Positions 53,761 through 64,000 of a stretch of 64,000 nt of DNA are shown here, piece after piece (the stretch's first letter is position 1; each line of letters begins with the position of its first letter). Source of the stretch: Athripsodes cinereus (Eukaryota; Arthropoda; Insecta; Trichoptera; Leptoceridae). A program made the translations under genes and the position numbers. Below the pieces are notes generated by a model, which was given only the letters and a program-made list of their open reading frames with translations, made no database searches and was not told the DNA's origin. The stretch spans positions 8,845,684 to 8,909,683 of the forward strand of contig OX388328.1 of the NCBI GenBank assembly GCA_947579605.1. Direction: 5' to 3'.

Positions 53761-54724
53761 AAGACCCTCTTTCACAATACACCGTTTCAATGACAGCGAT
53801 ATAAGAACGTCATGTAAGAGGTGAATCGTGGAATTCATAATGTAACACTAAGAGGTAACTCGATTGGAGGAGAGACGTTCTGAATACAGTAAATAGGACA
53901 ATGGAAAACTCAATGAAAAGATTGGGAGGCCTATACTATTCATGGAATTGAGCAGGGGGGTATCCGAGGGCATATAAAAATGACGCATATAGACAGAGTC
54001 TATAAAATTGTGTGTTTAAATTCACAGATAGCGAGATCATAACATTATACAACTTCATTTAAATAGGCAATTCGGTAGAGTTATGTGACAAATCCCCACA
54101 CAAATATTTGAGTTCGTTTATCAATATGCATGTTTGTTTACTTATACAAGTAGGTGTATAAAATATATGTTTATTTAAACTAATGAATGTCTTTAATAAC
54201 TTCTTTTACTAAGCTGAAAATAGGGAAATCGACATTTTATAAAACGTGAATTAATACAATCCTATCAAAATAATATATCCTCCAATCGAAATAATATATA
54301 ATTAAAAGACGAAAGACGTCTCTCACGATAAAAAACATATAGGTAATAGAAAAAAAATGTTTTTAATTTCATTGTGGAATTTTACTATCTAAGCATCGAT
54401 ACAGTGAATTACTACCGTATGGTTATGTTGTCAAGAACAATAATAAAGATGGAATCCGCGTGTATCCTAATAACACTAACAAAAATATTTGTATCAAAGT
54501 GTGTCTTTATTATTTGTAACAATTTTCACCATTTGTATTAATTTGTTTGTAAGTACATACACAGAAAATACATTCATTTAAATTTCAACAGAGGGAAAAC
54601 AGTCATATTTCAAATAGAATTAAATAGAATTATACAAAACCTTGACTAGTAATAAATTGTGACACTTGCTTATGCTAATGTAATGTATGTACGTATTTAG
54701 TTAATTTTATTATTAAGAATATTT

Positions 54725-54838
54725 ATCAACAGACATCACATCTGCACAACCAACAGACTGTACATACTCCTTTTAAGCAGGATACAGGAAAGGTGTTCCG
54801 ATGCTTATGAATCGGCTTAGGTTGGTTTATATGTGAAA
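54725..54838 (-). repeat. Repeat E2, inverted copy
   Basis: The reverse complement reads AAACCAACCTAAGCCGATTC, ATAAGCATCGGAACACC and TTGGTTGTGCAGATG, colinear with the 46153 copy. Confidence 0.6.
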
Positions 54839-55201
54839 ACCACGTTTTACGTTTAAATTGTATTATTAATTATCGACCAAAGCCGGGTTTGAAAGCTGAG
54901 AATAATAAAATAATATATCCGGAAATAAAATCAAGCATAGTACAAAAGAAAGAAAATGTTTTCTGTACGTGCGTGTGTAAGTATGTTTCAATGTATAAAT
55001 ATATCGTCGATGGATATATGAAACCTCCTACATGTATTTATCAAAAATTCACATGATGTCAAGAGCAACTATTTTGCTGGATGACATTTTCTAAGTGTCT
55101 GATTCGTTACGTGGAAGATGTCTAAGAAATTCTATAGTACCTGCCTGTATTGAATTTCTAGACACGATTCGAAAAAAATTACAAAATTAATTACCTACTG
55201 A

Positions 55202-55298
55202 GCAATAATAATAAAAACTAGACAATTCTTTTTAAGGTGCGCCGTTGTGTGGAAAAAACCACCACAAAGGCCCATTCAAGAATCATAACACCTCCCAA
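55202..55298 (-). mobile_element. LINE-C terminal fragment
   Basis: It matches the GGTGCGCCGTTGTGTGGAAA and CATAACACCTCCC blocks, with an ATT tail. Confidence 0.55.
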
Positions 55299-55334
55299 AT
55301 TAATGCGAGTTTTCACGAATTATCCAAGAAACAG

Positions 55335-55492
55335 CAGCACGTAAAATTGGGTGAGTTGAAAGAAATTGAAGCGTCTCTGCGATAAACTCGTCTTTTGAGT
55401 GTTGATTGTATGATTCTATTCGATTTATATGTATTTTTGTATAAATTTGCTTGTAATCAATGTATGGTAAAGAATAAATAAATGAATAAAAG
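55335..55492 (+). repeat. Repeat E1 copy, opposite orientation
   Basis: CTCTGCGATAAACTCGTC, then GTAATCAATGTATGGTAAAG, then an AATAAATAAATG tail. Confidence 0.5.
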
Positions 55493-56461
55493 ATCTCATT
55501 TCTCTCGATAACTTTTCCATGAATATCTCAGCGCATAGGCTATTTCATCGATAGATGTGACTCGGTCCTAAATCACTCGAAAACGAGTGAATGGTCTTGA
55601 GAAGAATAGAATGTGACTCAATGAGACGAATAATTTGGTATCGATATCACATTTTTGAAAAAAAAAATTACACATAGGAGGTTTCGTGGATCCACTGAGG
55701 CCATATAGAAATCCGTATGGGATTGTAAAATATAAATATATGCATGAAAAAGGGTTTGAGTATATATTACTTCTAGAACCTACCATTATTATGTTATTGT
55801 TGGAAGCGAAATTATATTCTATGTATGTGACCCTAAAAAACATTATGGTCTAAAGTCAAATATACACAAATACATACACACAGAGTGATAGAAAATTATA
55901 TCTTTGAACATTTAGTAGATAACGTGATTGTAAAAAATAAAAGGCTTCGCTTGCAATTTTGAAACAGTTTTTTAATGTACTTGGAATTCAAAAAACAAAA
56001 ACATCCATATGCCAGTAAAGAAGCTACCGCTTATAGTTTTGGAAACTATGAAAAGGACATAAGACAAGTGGGTTACTCTGGTAGATGCTGACTAGATCAG
56101 GAATCGAACGTGTGCATTGAAAGACATGGTTTGCACTGGAAGCAATAGTAATGGGAAGATGTATCTGAAAGAAGAGGTTGTGCGCGATGGGGTCCCGATC
56201 CAGCTAGGATAAAGGTAAAAAATGTACCCAAGCATGTAAATAGGGAAAATTTTATATTACCAATGACTTTAAATGAAGGTAAGAATTAATAATTAAGAAT
56301 TTAGTTGCGACCGAAAGAATATTAGAAGTAGAGTTTAGAACTTCCAGAGAAATCAAGAGATCCCATATCCGAAACTTCAGCAAGACACGTGTCCAGTGTC
56401 AAAGTGTTTTGGGGTTTATTTCAGGACAAATGAACATACAAAATCGTCCTCTTTGTGTCAC

Positions 56462-56567
56462 AAAAATTAAGACAGTCAGCATTGGTAATTTACCTTATTA
56501 TAGATATCGTGTGCAAAAATTAAGACAGTCAGCATAGGTAATTTACCTTATTATAGATATCGTGTGC
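56462..56567. repeat. 53-bp direct tandem duplication
   Basis: AAAAATTAAGACAGTCAGCA...GATATCGTGTGC occurs twice in a row (56462 and 56515) with one substitution. Confidence 0.85.
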
Positions 56568-57349
56568 ATGGTTTGGATGTGTGATTATTTGTATGAATTT
56601 TGCTGATTTGATTGATTATGTGTACAAAGAATCTATAGTGTGCCTTAAAATAAATGGAGTGAGATGTAATTTAAGTATTATTTTACGAACACTTGACTTT
56701 GACATTTCTGCACAGTTACAAAATGTTTAACAATATAATGTTCATCCAAATCACACGCCTATTGTATGAATTTAAAAAAAAAAACATTGAAATACACCAC
56801 TCTCGGGTCAGCAAGGGTCAGTGGCGTCGCGTCTTGAAAGGACCGCACAGATAATGTTTTTTTTTCTTTAACTTTCCACTACACTAACTTTTATTGGTTC
56901 CAATACACTTTACCATCAATTCACCCATCAAAATAATACTAAAAATAATTGTATTGCTCACTCACTCCTGATCCCCCCTTTTTTACTTCGAATTCTCTGA
57001 ACCGAAAAAGGACAATTTCTTGTAATATTTAGTTCATAACAATGTCGTGTATTGCTGCACAACTACAGGGGAATTCCACGGACAAGAATTTTTATTTCAA
57101 ATCATTTCAAAAATATATATTTTTTTACATTTATCTTTTAAAATAATCTTTAGAGTAGTGTCTATTCCGCACGACTGAATATGAAAGTTTGAGTGCGAAA
57201 TTTTGTTTAAAAAAAAATGGTGCCAAATGCCTGACACGTCTAGTCTACTAACTTATCTCTCTTTATCTACATATTTATAATATAATCACGATATATCTTA
57301 CATGTAGTAGCTATTTCCGTGTCAATAATAAAAGACATCCAACAATATG

Positions 57350-57548
57350 CTGGACGAGATCCATAGAGCAAACAAGTCCTACTTCTATAACAGGCCTTTT
57401 GGTGTTGCAGGACCCGTCAACTGGAATAATTACCCGAGGACCTTCGTTAAAAGCAGTCAATTACAACGTTCAGGAGCAAGTTGAAGATATCGCTCTTTCA
57501 ATGTAGTTTCCCGAGCCATTGAGATGGATACTCCATTAAATTTTTTTT
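57350..57548 (+). mobile_element. Decayed CR1-like LINE 3' fragment
   Basis: FGVAGPVNWNN-type and GCAAGTTGAAGATATCGCTC segments match the LINE-B tail with frameshifts. It ends before a SINE-1 copy. Confidence 0.45.
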
Positions 57549-57550
57549 AT

Positions 57551-57774
57551 CGGCCGGTGTGGCGCAGAGATAATGCTCTTGCCTTTGAGTAACGAGGTCC
57601 CGGGTTCGATTCCCGGCCGGGACAAAGTGAAGAATGACCTTTTTCAAATTGTCCTGGGTCTGGGTGTTACATGTATATGTGTGCAGTGCATTGTATATGT
57701 GTGTATCGTCGCGTTAGTACCCATAATACAAGATTCATCTTAATTTGGGACTAGCTCTATCTGTGTGAATTGTC
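57551..57774 (+). mobile_element. SINE-1 copy, least diverged head
   Basis: CGGTGTGGCGCAGAGATAAT head and box B GGTTCGATTCCCGG, with a body to GTGTGAATTGTC followed by A9. It sits directly behind a decayed LINE tail (57350-57548). Confidence 0.82.
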
Positions 57775-58162
57775 AAAAAAAAAATGGCCGTTATAAATAC
57801 ATACAATAAAAAAATGAAACATGGTTGTATAAAGCATACCTACTAAAATACTTATACAAATTATTTCTGCTCAAAACAATACATATAATAGAAGCTATCA
57901 GAAATTAAGCACAAAGAAGGACTACAACTAAATGATTATATTAACATTATAAATTCATATCACGGCTTGAAGGAGGCGGCATGTTTGATTCCTTCACTAA
58001 GGACAATGTAACAATGATTACAATTATATCGTTATTACAAGTAGTAGAAACATTCAGATGACAAGGATCATTTCAATTATTTTAATAAGGGACATTCTGT
58101 GAACTTTGTATTTCAAGCGTGCACCAGTTACGCTAATTTTGTGATATTATCAATATATATTT

Positions 58163-58265
58163 CTACCATCACGGCATATTTCATAAGAAATTGCATTTAA
58201 TGGATGTACAAGTTATCCTCTCCATGTCATGAGACTGAATCATTTGGGATGGGCGAGATATTGAG
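58163..58265 (-). mobile_element. Family C fragment
   Basis: Reverse complement of the 3' half, with ACCATCACGGCATATTTC and CTCTCCATGTCATGAG segments. Confidence 0.45.
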
Positions 58266-58309
58266 CTATTACCTCTTTTAAACATTACCATTCAAAGATC
58301 GTCGCTTAA

Positions 58310-58470
58310 AATATTTAAGGGTTATGTTATAAACCCAAATACAACTTTATATACCTTTCACAGAAAGCTAAAAGCTTGTGTCGTGAAAGGGGAGTTTGCC
58401 GGCACCTGGGATCGAACCGCGGACCCCTTGTTCACAAGGCCGAGACTCTGCCTCCAGGCTACCGACGAAC
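58310..58470 (-). mobile_element. SINE-2 copy
   Basis: Head GTTCGTCGGTAGCCTGGAGG and box B GGTTCGATCCC are present. The A-rich tail is lost. Confidence 0.75.
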
Positions 58471-59284
58471 CTTATGAACAAAAAACCAGTGTTCTTTAAA
58501 ACTAATTTGGACGTTTTCAAAATGTGCCCCAGCCAAGAAAAATGTCTCTTGGGAATCGGAAAGACTTAATTGCATACGAATCAAATTTACAACCTCTGAT
58601 TTAAAATTTATCCAACTCTGCATTGTGATTGGTTCACGCCCTCTTTGTGTCACAAAAATAAAACATTCAAGATGAAAAACATACCTCTTCGCTGAATTGA
58701 AAAATAGAAGATTCGAAGAGGTATTTTGAGAAACCACATTTTAACAGGACATCCGAAAATGACAAAAAAGAGTGAAAGAATGAGAATCTTTCATGAGCAT
58801 TCCATTTATATTCTGCCTAAAAAATATATCAATTTAAAACACACGATTTTATACGAGGCAATATTTTCAAAAAATTTGGATATATATATAATGGAAGAAT
58901 CTCAGTAGACTAAATGGGACTTAAATTTAATGTTTTTTGCAATATATAAAAGTAATGATTACTACTCATAATATTCAAATCAGATCAGAATAGAAATAAT
59001 AACGTTTTTAGATAACCTAATGCAATACATAGTATCCCGAATATAATATTAGATTGATACTGAAATGATCCCATACAAGTATAAGTGTTATTGCTAAAAC
59101 ATGGTGTACGCTCGTGATCATAACGTTTTGTTTAAAAAAGGTGCCTATTTATTATCATAATATTAGAACATTTTATACAATTTTTTGAGATAATACAAGC
59201 AAATCAAGAAATGCGAGAGAATAACTAGACCAGTATTCCTAAAATGTCAATAATTATCTTGGTCTTAAGATTTCGGGATTTGCA

Positions 59285-59523
59285 GGGTCCACACAGCTGG
59301 ATGCGAACGTCCATCATCAATCATTAAGATCTTAAATCTTTCGGCGACAATTCGGAGCGTTCTCCGAAGAAATATTCGAATTAATGCCTGCGTTACGTCT
59401 CATGGACGGGTTACGAAGGCATCCATTCGAATATTTCTTCGGAGAATGCTCCAAATTGTCGCCGAAAGATTTAAGATTTTTGCTTGATGATTGATGTTCG
59501 AATCCAGCTGTGTGAACGCCGCC
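59285..59523. mobile_element. Foldback MITE (family F1), copy 2
   Basis: ACACAGCTGGATGCGAACGT...CAGCTGTGTGAACGCCGCC arms with the same centre, GTCTCATGGACGGG, as copy 1. The reverse-strand frame 59332-59589 is a by-product. Confidence 0.75.
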
Positions 59524-60481
59524 ATTGAAATACATCTTTTTAGCCAACTTTTGTGTAGTACTAGACGAAGTTCTTCCCCATCCCTCCACGTTGCCTGATC
59601 TTGGGCCGCCTACATCAAATCGACACCAACATTTTGGTAGCGTCAGAGTTTAACAAAATTCCATTCGTCGAATTATCAGTTTGACGTTACATACATATCT
59701 TGAGACTTGCAGCCACGAAATCGCGTCGTCCGACCCTTAACTGAGCGCTTTCAACCCACCGTTAAAATAATATTGAGGGCATATTGTGTTCACATCATGG
59801 TCTATTGTTTGGTCAGCACGGTTAATTACACACTACATTGTCCTCAACGCTTGACTAACGCATAAAAATTTTCAACGATCAACCATGTCAATGTACTTCA
59901 TATTAAAGCACAACTATCTATCGGATAACCATGTTTACACAATGTAACATTGTTTATTTCTCACTTCTTCCGATTAGAAGTGAGAAAGGCGAGTGATCAC
60001 TGAAGCCAGCCAAGAGCCAATTCGTAAGCATTGGGACGCTTTTCTCACTTCTTCCGAATTAAATTTTGCACAATGTAACATTGTGTAATAATGATTCTCC
60101 AATCGAGATACCTGATTGGAATATTCAGCAATTATTTCGCGCCGTTCACTATTATTTATCTAATTCATGTAATCTGAAACATCTATAATCGAAACACGAG
60201 TGTAATATCAAGATTGTAACTTTTAATATTTTCTGAATATTCAGTAATATTATATTAATACTAATAATAAAATAACGATAATGCTGTAGATGTATAATAT
60301 TGTAATGAAGATAGAAATTATTAATAATATTATTCTTATAACGGACTAGGGGGTAGTTATAGACAGTGGTAGAAGTGGGCTATAATAACAGCAGCCCCCT
60401 TGCAGATAAGGGTAGAAATTTGAATATTTTTCATATTATAATCATTACAACGTGCAACTAAAATAATATAACTCTTCTATT

Positions 60482-60592
60482 TCGTGGAGTACACGTCAAA
60501 GAATAGTTCTCCCTCCCGTGTAAGGCGTCCTCTCTGTGCCAATATAAGTTGGCATTCAGGAGGGGTGGCGTATCTCTTCACTGTTTCACTTC
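60482..60592 (+). mobile_element. Family C fragment
   Basis: CGTGGAGTACACGTCAAAG head, then a jump to a reverse-oriented GGCATTCAGGAGGGGTGGC block. It is a scrambled remnant. Confidence 0.4.
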
Positions 60593-61714
60593 ATTAAGAT
60601 TTTAAATATCTTATATGGGTTTTTTAATAAATGTCTGCGTTTTACAAATCACTCGAAAACTATCATAAACGAGATGATATTTTTTTTCTCATTTTGTGGC
60701 TTTATGCTGTTGCTGCTTAACATCCTGAATGTGTTAATTTTTCTGGCAAATAGAGGACGAAATGTATGCTCATTGTATAATTAGTAATAACCATTGTTTT
60801 ATTTTCACAATAAATACTTTGATCTAGATTTTTTTTGTGTAATATGTATGACAAACCTTATGGGCTATTGAAATATATCAATTAATTAATTTGTCCACAC
60901 TTTTTAACTTGGGCAATGCATTGTTTCTTGTAATATGATAATAACTGTTTGTAAGAAGCGCTACAAGCCGGATAAGACGGGATAACACTTTCAGCGATAA
61001 TTTTGAGATTCAGGCTCATGATGTCATCATTGAGAACTGAATCGCGTAAAAGTGATATATTTCTGTGTGTGTGTGTTTGTGTTAATGTTGATGAGAGGAA
61101 AATTGATCCAATTGATTTGTATATTGTTTTGACGTTGTGAATAATTGTATTGGTTTAATTTTGTATTGTGCTGGTAGATTTTGTTGAACGTTTGATGAAT
61201 GTACATGAGAACTGAAAGTTTGCTATTTGTAACTAATTCTTATGTGTATTAATATTTCTAGCTGATTCTTATATGTGTGTTAATGTTATAGTTGAAATCC
61301 ATCCGACCCTCCGCACAAGCATTTAGTTGCTTATGGAGGGAGCATTTTTACTGTGTGTAATATTATTTTGTTAATGTAATATCAATGTATACTGTGTATT
61401 TATGAATGAAATAGAATAAATAAAAAAGAAAAGTTATTTGTATGTATTGTCTGAAGTGTGAAACGGTTATGAATAAAGATTTTTTTCCACGGCCTGGGCC
61501 TTCTACATGTAAATATTTTACATAATTTTTATTTTGTACAAAAACAATATTAAAAAATGTGGACACACATAATAAAAAGACAAAAAAACAAGGATAACAA
61601 ATGAATTAATACATGGTTTAAATGATGTAAAAATTTGTAGGTTTTATATGTCTATTTGATGATTACTGTTTAGTAGTCGGTATGAAATATTTTTAACAAA
61701 ACAAGAGGGATGTC

Positions 61715-62180
61715 TATACCCTCACGCCGTGTCCCAAGTGGGGTAGGCAGAGAGAACGGAACGCCAAACAGATCTATCTTTACACACTTCCTTCGCTTCC
61801 TCCACATTCATACAGTTCCTCATACACGCACGTCGGTTCCTCTTACTCAACACGCGGCCGTCCTTGAGAATTTGATCCACGTGATCAAACCACGTGGTTC
61901 TTGGACGCCCGCGTTTCCTCACACCCTTTCTTTCAGATAAGTATATCCTCTTTGTCATTCTTACCTCGTTCATTCGTTCAACATGCCCAAACCACCGTAG
62001 TTTATTCACGCGCATTCTGTCCACAACAGTCTTCTTGCATCCGCTCATTCTTCTAATATCCTCATTCTTCACTCTATCACGCAGCGTTTTACCAACCATT
62101 CTTCTCAACGATCGCATCTCTACTGCATTTATTCCACTTTCGTCCTTCTTCAACCACGCCCATGTCTCGCTTGCATACGT
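61715..62180 (-). mobile_element. LINE-A, longest copy, RT C-terminal 143 residues open
   Basis: The open frame begins KKDESGINAVEMRSLRRMV and includes NKLRWFGHVERMNEVRMTKR, KGVRKRGRPRTTW and EVCKDRSVWRSVLSAYP, and ends near the element's 3' end. These are hallmarks of the region after the palm/thumb domain of insect non-LTR reverse transcriptases. The catalytic domain is absent, so this is a 5'-truncated dead insertion. Confidence 0.78.
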
Positions 62181-62659
62181 ATATATATAAGAGGGATGTC
62201 AAATATTACAAGTTAATTCAAAAAGATAAATATTATGTAATTAGTCTGATGGTTACTCCATTTATGAGAGACATCGTGATGATATAGATAAACACAAACC
62301 GTGATAAAAAAAAATCTAATCCATTTTATCATGCTAATATAATGAAACATGTACCCATGGAAAACAACATTTTTTCATTATTTTCGTATTTAACCACAGC
62401 CGTCCGGTAGAATGAAAGCGTCAGCCGTTTGTTATATTGAAAAATAATATTCCAGTAATGGGCTGAAGGAAATTAAAGATGAAAAGTAAGATTATTATTA
62501 TTATTATGTATTCGTATAATATGCGAAAACATTTTCAGTATTATTATTATTATTAACGAAAAAAAAACAGCCTTTTCATTGTATTTATTCTGGTGTGAAA
62601 GAAAGGGTGGGCGTTACGGATTAATCGTTAAAATTAACGAAATAAAAAAAGCTACAACT

Positions 62660-62870
62660 ACTATACCAACACGGTAAATCCTACAGGTGTAATAGCAAGC
62701 AGATCAGCTGCATGTAATTAAATTGCAAGCTGTTTTCTCTCCGTGCTAACAATAAATGTTCTAACCAATGTACAGTGAAGAATAAAATAAATAAATAAAA
62801 TAAATTAAGACAATCAGAATGGGTGGCAAACTTCATTGCAGAATTTAAGATGTAAAATATCTGTTTTTCA
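62660..62870 (-). mobile_element. Family C copy interrupted by an (AATAAATA)n LINE-tail piece
   Basis: Family C 3' parts lie at 62660-62755 and 62810-62870 in reverse orientation. In between is ACCAATGTACAGTGAAGAAT with AATAAATAAATA, the same kind of tail as at 22075 and 55335. Confidence 0.5.
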
Positions 62871-62986
62871 TATTCAGCATGGCTTAATGTTGCAGTGCAT
62901 ATTCCATCAATAAGGATAAATAACTTTATTAAATTTAAGAACTCCTATTTATCCGGTTAGGTGACAATTATTATTATGGTACTATA

Positions 62987-63064
62987 CTGTACCCTCACAC
63001 CGTGTCCCAAGTGGGGTAGGCAGAGAGAACGGAACGCCAAATAGATCTATCCTCACACACTATC
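62987..63064 (-). mobile_element. LINE-A, terminal ~75 bp
   Basis: CCTCACACCGTGTCCCAAG, GGTAGGCAGAGAGAACGGAA and AGATCTATCC match the 61715 terminus closely. Confidence 0.65.
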
Positions 63065-63888
63065 TCTAAAGCCTGTTCTGCAAGACCAAGATGGCTCAAT
63101 TAGTCTGCCTTTTGCCTCACCCTGTGCTGAGCCGTCTTTTACTGATGAACTCGATATCGCACATCTTCGACAAATAAGGTGGTAATATACCCATCAAAGC
63201 CGAAAAAACCCTCACACATATCTTGTACTTCACTCGTTGCTTTACTTTTAAAAACCATGCCACAATTGTTTGAGTGTCGGTTGTGCCCTGTCACATGCAC
63301 TGAGGAGGATATTTTTGACGTATCTAACGTGCTGTGAGTTTCGCACGGTAATGGGTATCGTCACGAAAAATAAATAAAAAATATACTATTGATATTTTAC
63401 TCCCACTTATCGTAAATATTGTACATCATATCGCTATTAATGAAAAAAGACTATTTCACAAACGTAGACTACGTAATTTGCGATCTTTAAAAAATAACAA
63501 AGTTTATTCTATAATTAACGGATTAATGAATGTAAAAGTTAATTTTCGATTAACTTTATGCCTACAGCTTAGTCTGTTACTAATAGGTACATAGTAGTTG
63601 CGTTGTCTGTTACCTGTATCTTTATTAGGCATCTGTAAAAAAATCTTTTATGAAAATAAAACGGTGAAATTCAACAGAAAAAATAATAATTTTGAATAAT
63701 CTGTTGTATGAGGGGTAGAATATAAAAACGTTTATACCTATTCTTTCACGTGAAACCTGCGAAATACAATAGATCTCCCGTTTTTTATGTTAGTTTTCCA
63801 GTACCTTAATAATGAAAAGCGCAAGAATTTTTTAACATATTTTTTTCCATCTTTAAGTGACGTGTTGGGATCCCCGTCGTTGACTTAC

Positions 63889-64000
63889 AATTATGAAAAT
63901 GCATCTCTATCTTGGACAGTCCGAAATAGCTCCTCAAGACTCCATATTTCTGTCCACTCGTATATATTATGGAACCAGGAGATCCGCCTTCTTCCAACGC
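63889..64000 (-). CDS. Probable upstream exon, incomplete at the window edge
   Basis: An open frame enters at the window edge and reads LEEGGSPGSIIYTSGQKYG, then VLRSYFGLSKIEMHFHN, before a good donor, CATAATT then GTAAGT. It leaves one base in the last codon, exactly what the exon at 35193 needs (two leading bases, giving Phe). All six pieces then sum to 3,351 bases, a multiple of three, with no internal stop. The intron would be 28,695 bp (35194-63888). The acceptor or start lies outside the window. No ATG start or signal peptide is visible, so the true N-terminus lies further upstream. The alternative is an exon of another minus-strand gene; the matching phase favours the same gene but has a one-in-three chance of arising by accident. 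Confidence 0.6.

Larger units (their letters stand above)
35194..63888 (-). other. 28.7-kb intron of the membrane-protein gene (if the 63889 exon is correct)
   Basis: This interval holds the LTR element 36012-42734, the 209-bp tandem array, LINE tails, SINEs and MITEs. Blocks with nothing recognised are about 45220-46150, 47540-47640, 47710-48370, 48560-49230, 49490-51000, 53060-53390, 53810-54720, 55500-56460, 56570-57340, 57780-58160, 58740-59280, 59530-60000, 60600-61710, 62220-62660 and 63065-63888. These are AT-rich, with short (ATT)n or (AATA)n runs. Confidence 0.55.

Overview
The window is AT-rich eukaryotic nuclear DNA, almost certainly from an insect. The signs are GT-AG introns with coherent phases, introns of 20-29 kb, very low gene density, and many decayed non-LTR retrotransposon 3' ends, tRNA-derived SINEs and MITEs. 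The repeat mix (BEL/Pao-type gag, CR1/L2-like and RTE/Jockey-like reverse-transcriptase tails) suits a lepidopteran or a related order, but the order cannot be fixed from sequence alone.

One host gene runs through nearly the whole window on the minus strand. Six exon pieces (64000-63889, 35193-35052, 14850-14711, 14233-14136, 13836-13717, 12785-10047) join with consistent reading phase into 1,116 residues plus stop. The 5' end lies beyond 64000. The protein has a long proline-, serine- and asparagine-rich N-terminal part, a block of about seven hydrophobic segments, and a long polar Ser/Asn/Gly/His-rich tail. This layout recalls proline-rich transmembrane proteins of the PRRT3/PRRT4 type, but the identity is tentative. 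Past the annotated TGA, the frame holds two further short, GC-richer, non-random-looking segments separated by TGA codons, which raises the possibility of readthrough.

The two giant introns (14851-35051 and 35194-63888) and the region downstream of the gene (1-9970) are dense in transposable-element debris. The outstanding insertion is a young, complete LTR element at 36012-42734. It has 936-bp LTRs that look identical, 5-bp target duplications, a primer-binding site matching tRNA-Tyr, a polypurine tract, and one uninterrupted 1,595-codon frame. That frame has BEL/Pao-like gag cysteine/histidine clusters and four internal tandem-repeat arrays. It shows no recognisable protease, reverse transcriptase, RNase H or integrase, so the element appears to be non-autonomous but with coding capacity.

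Other structure includes two SINE families, a roughly 260-bp repeat (here 'family C') with a TAG tail, and fragments of at least four LINE lineages. There are two hAT-type MITEs with 8-bp target duplications and several foldback or TIR elements, one of them present at both ends of the window. There is also a 209-bp tandem array whose monomer carries a 13-bp perfect hairpin. No ribosomal RNA, CRISPR or prokaryotic features are present.
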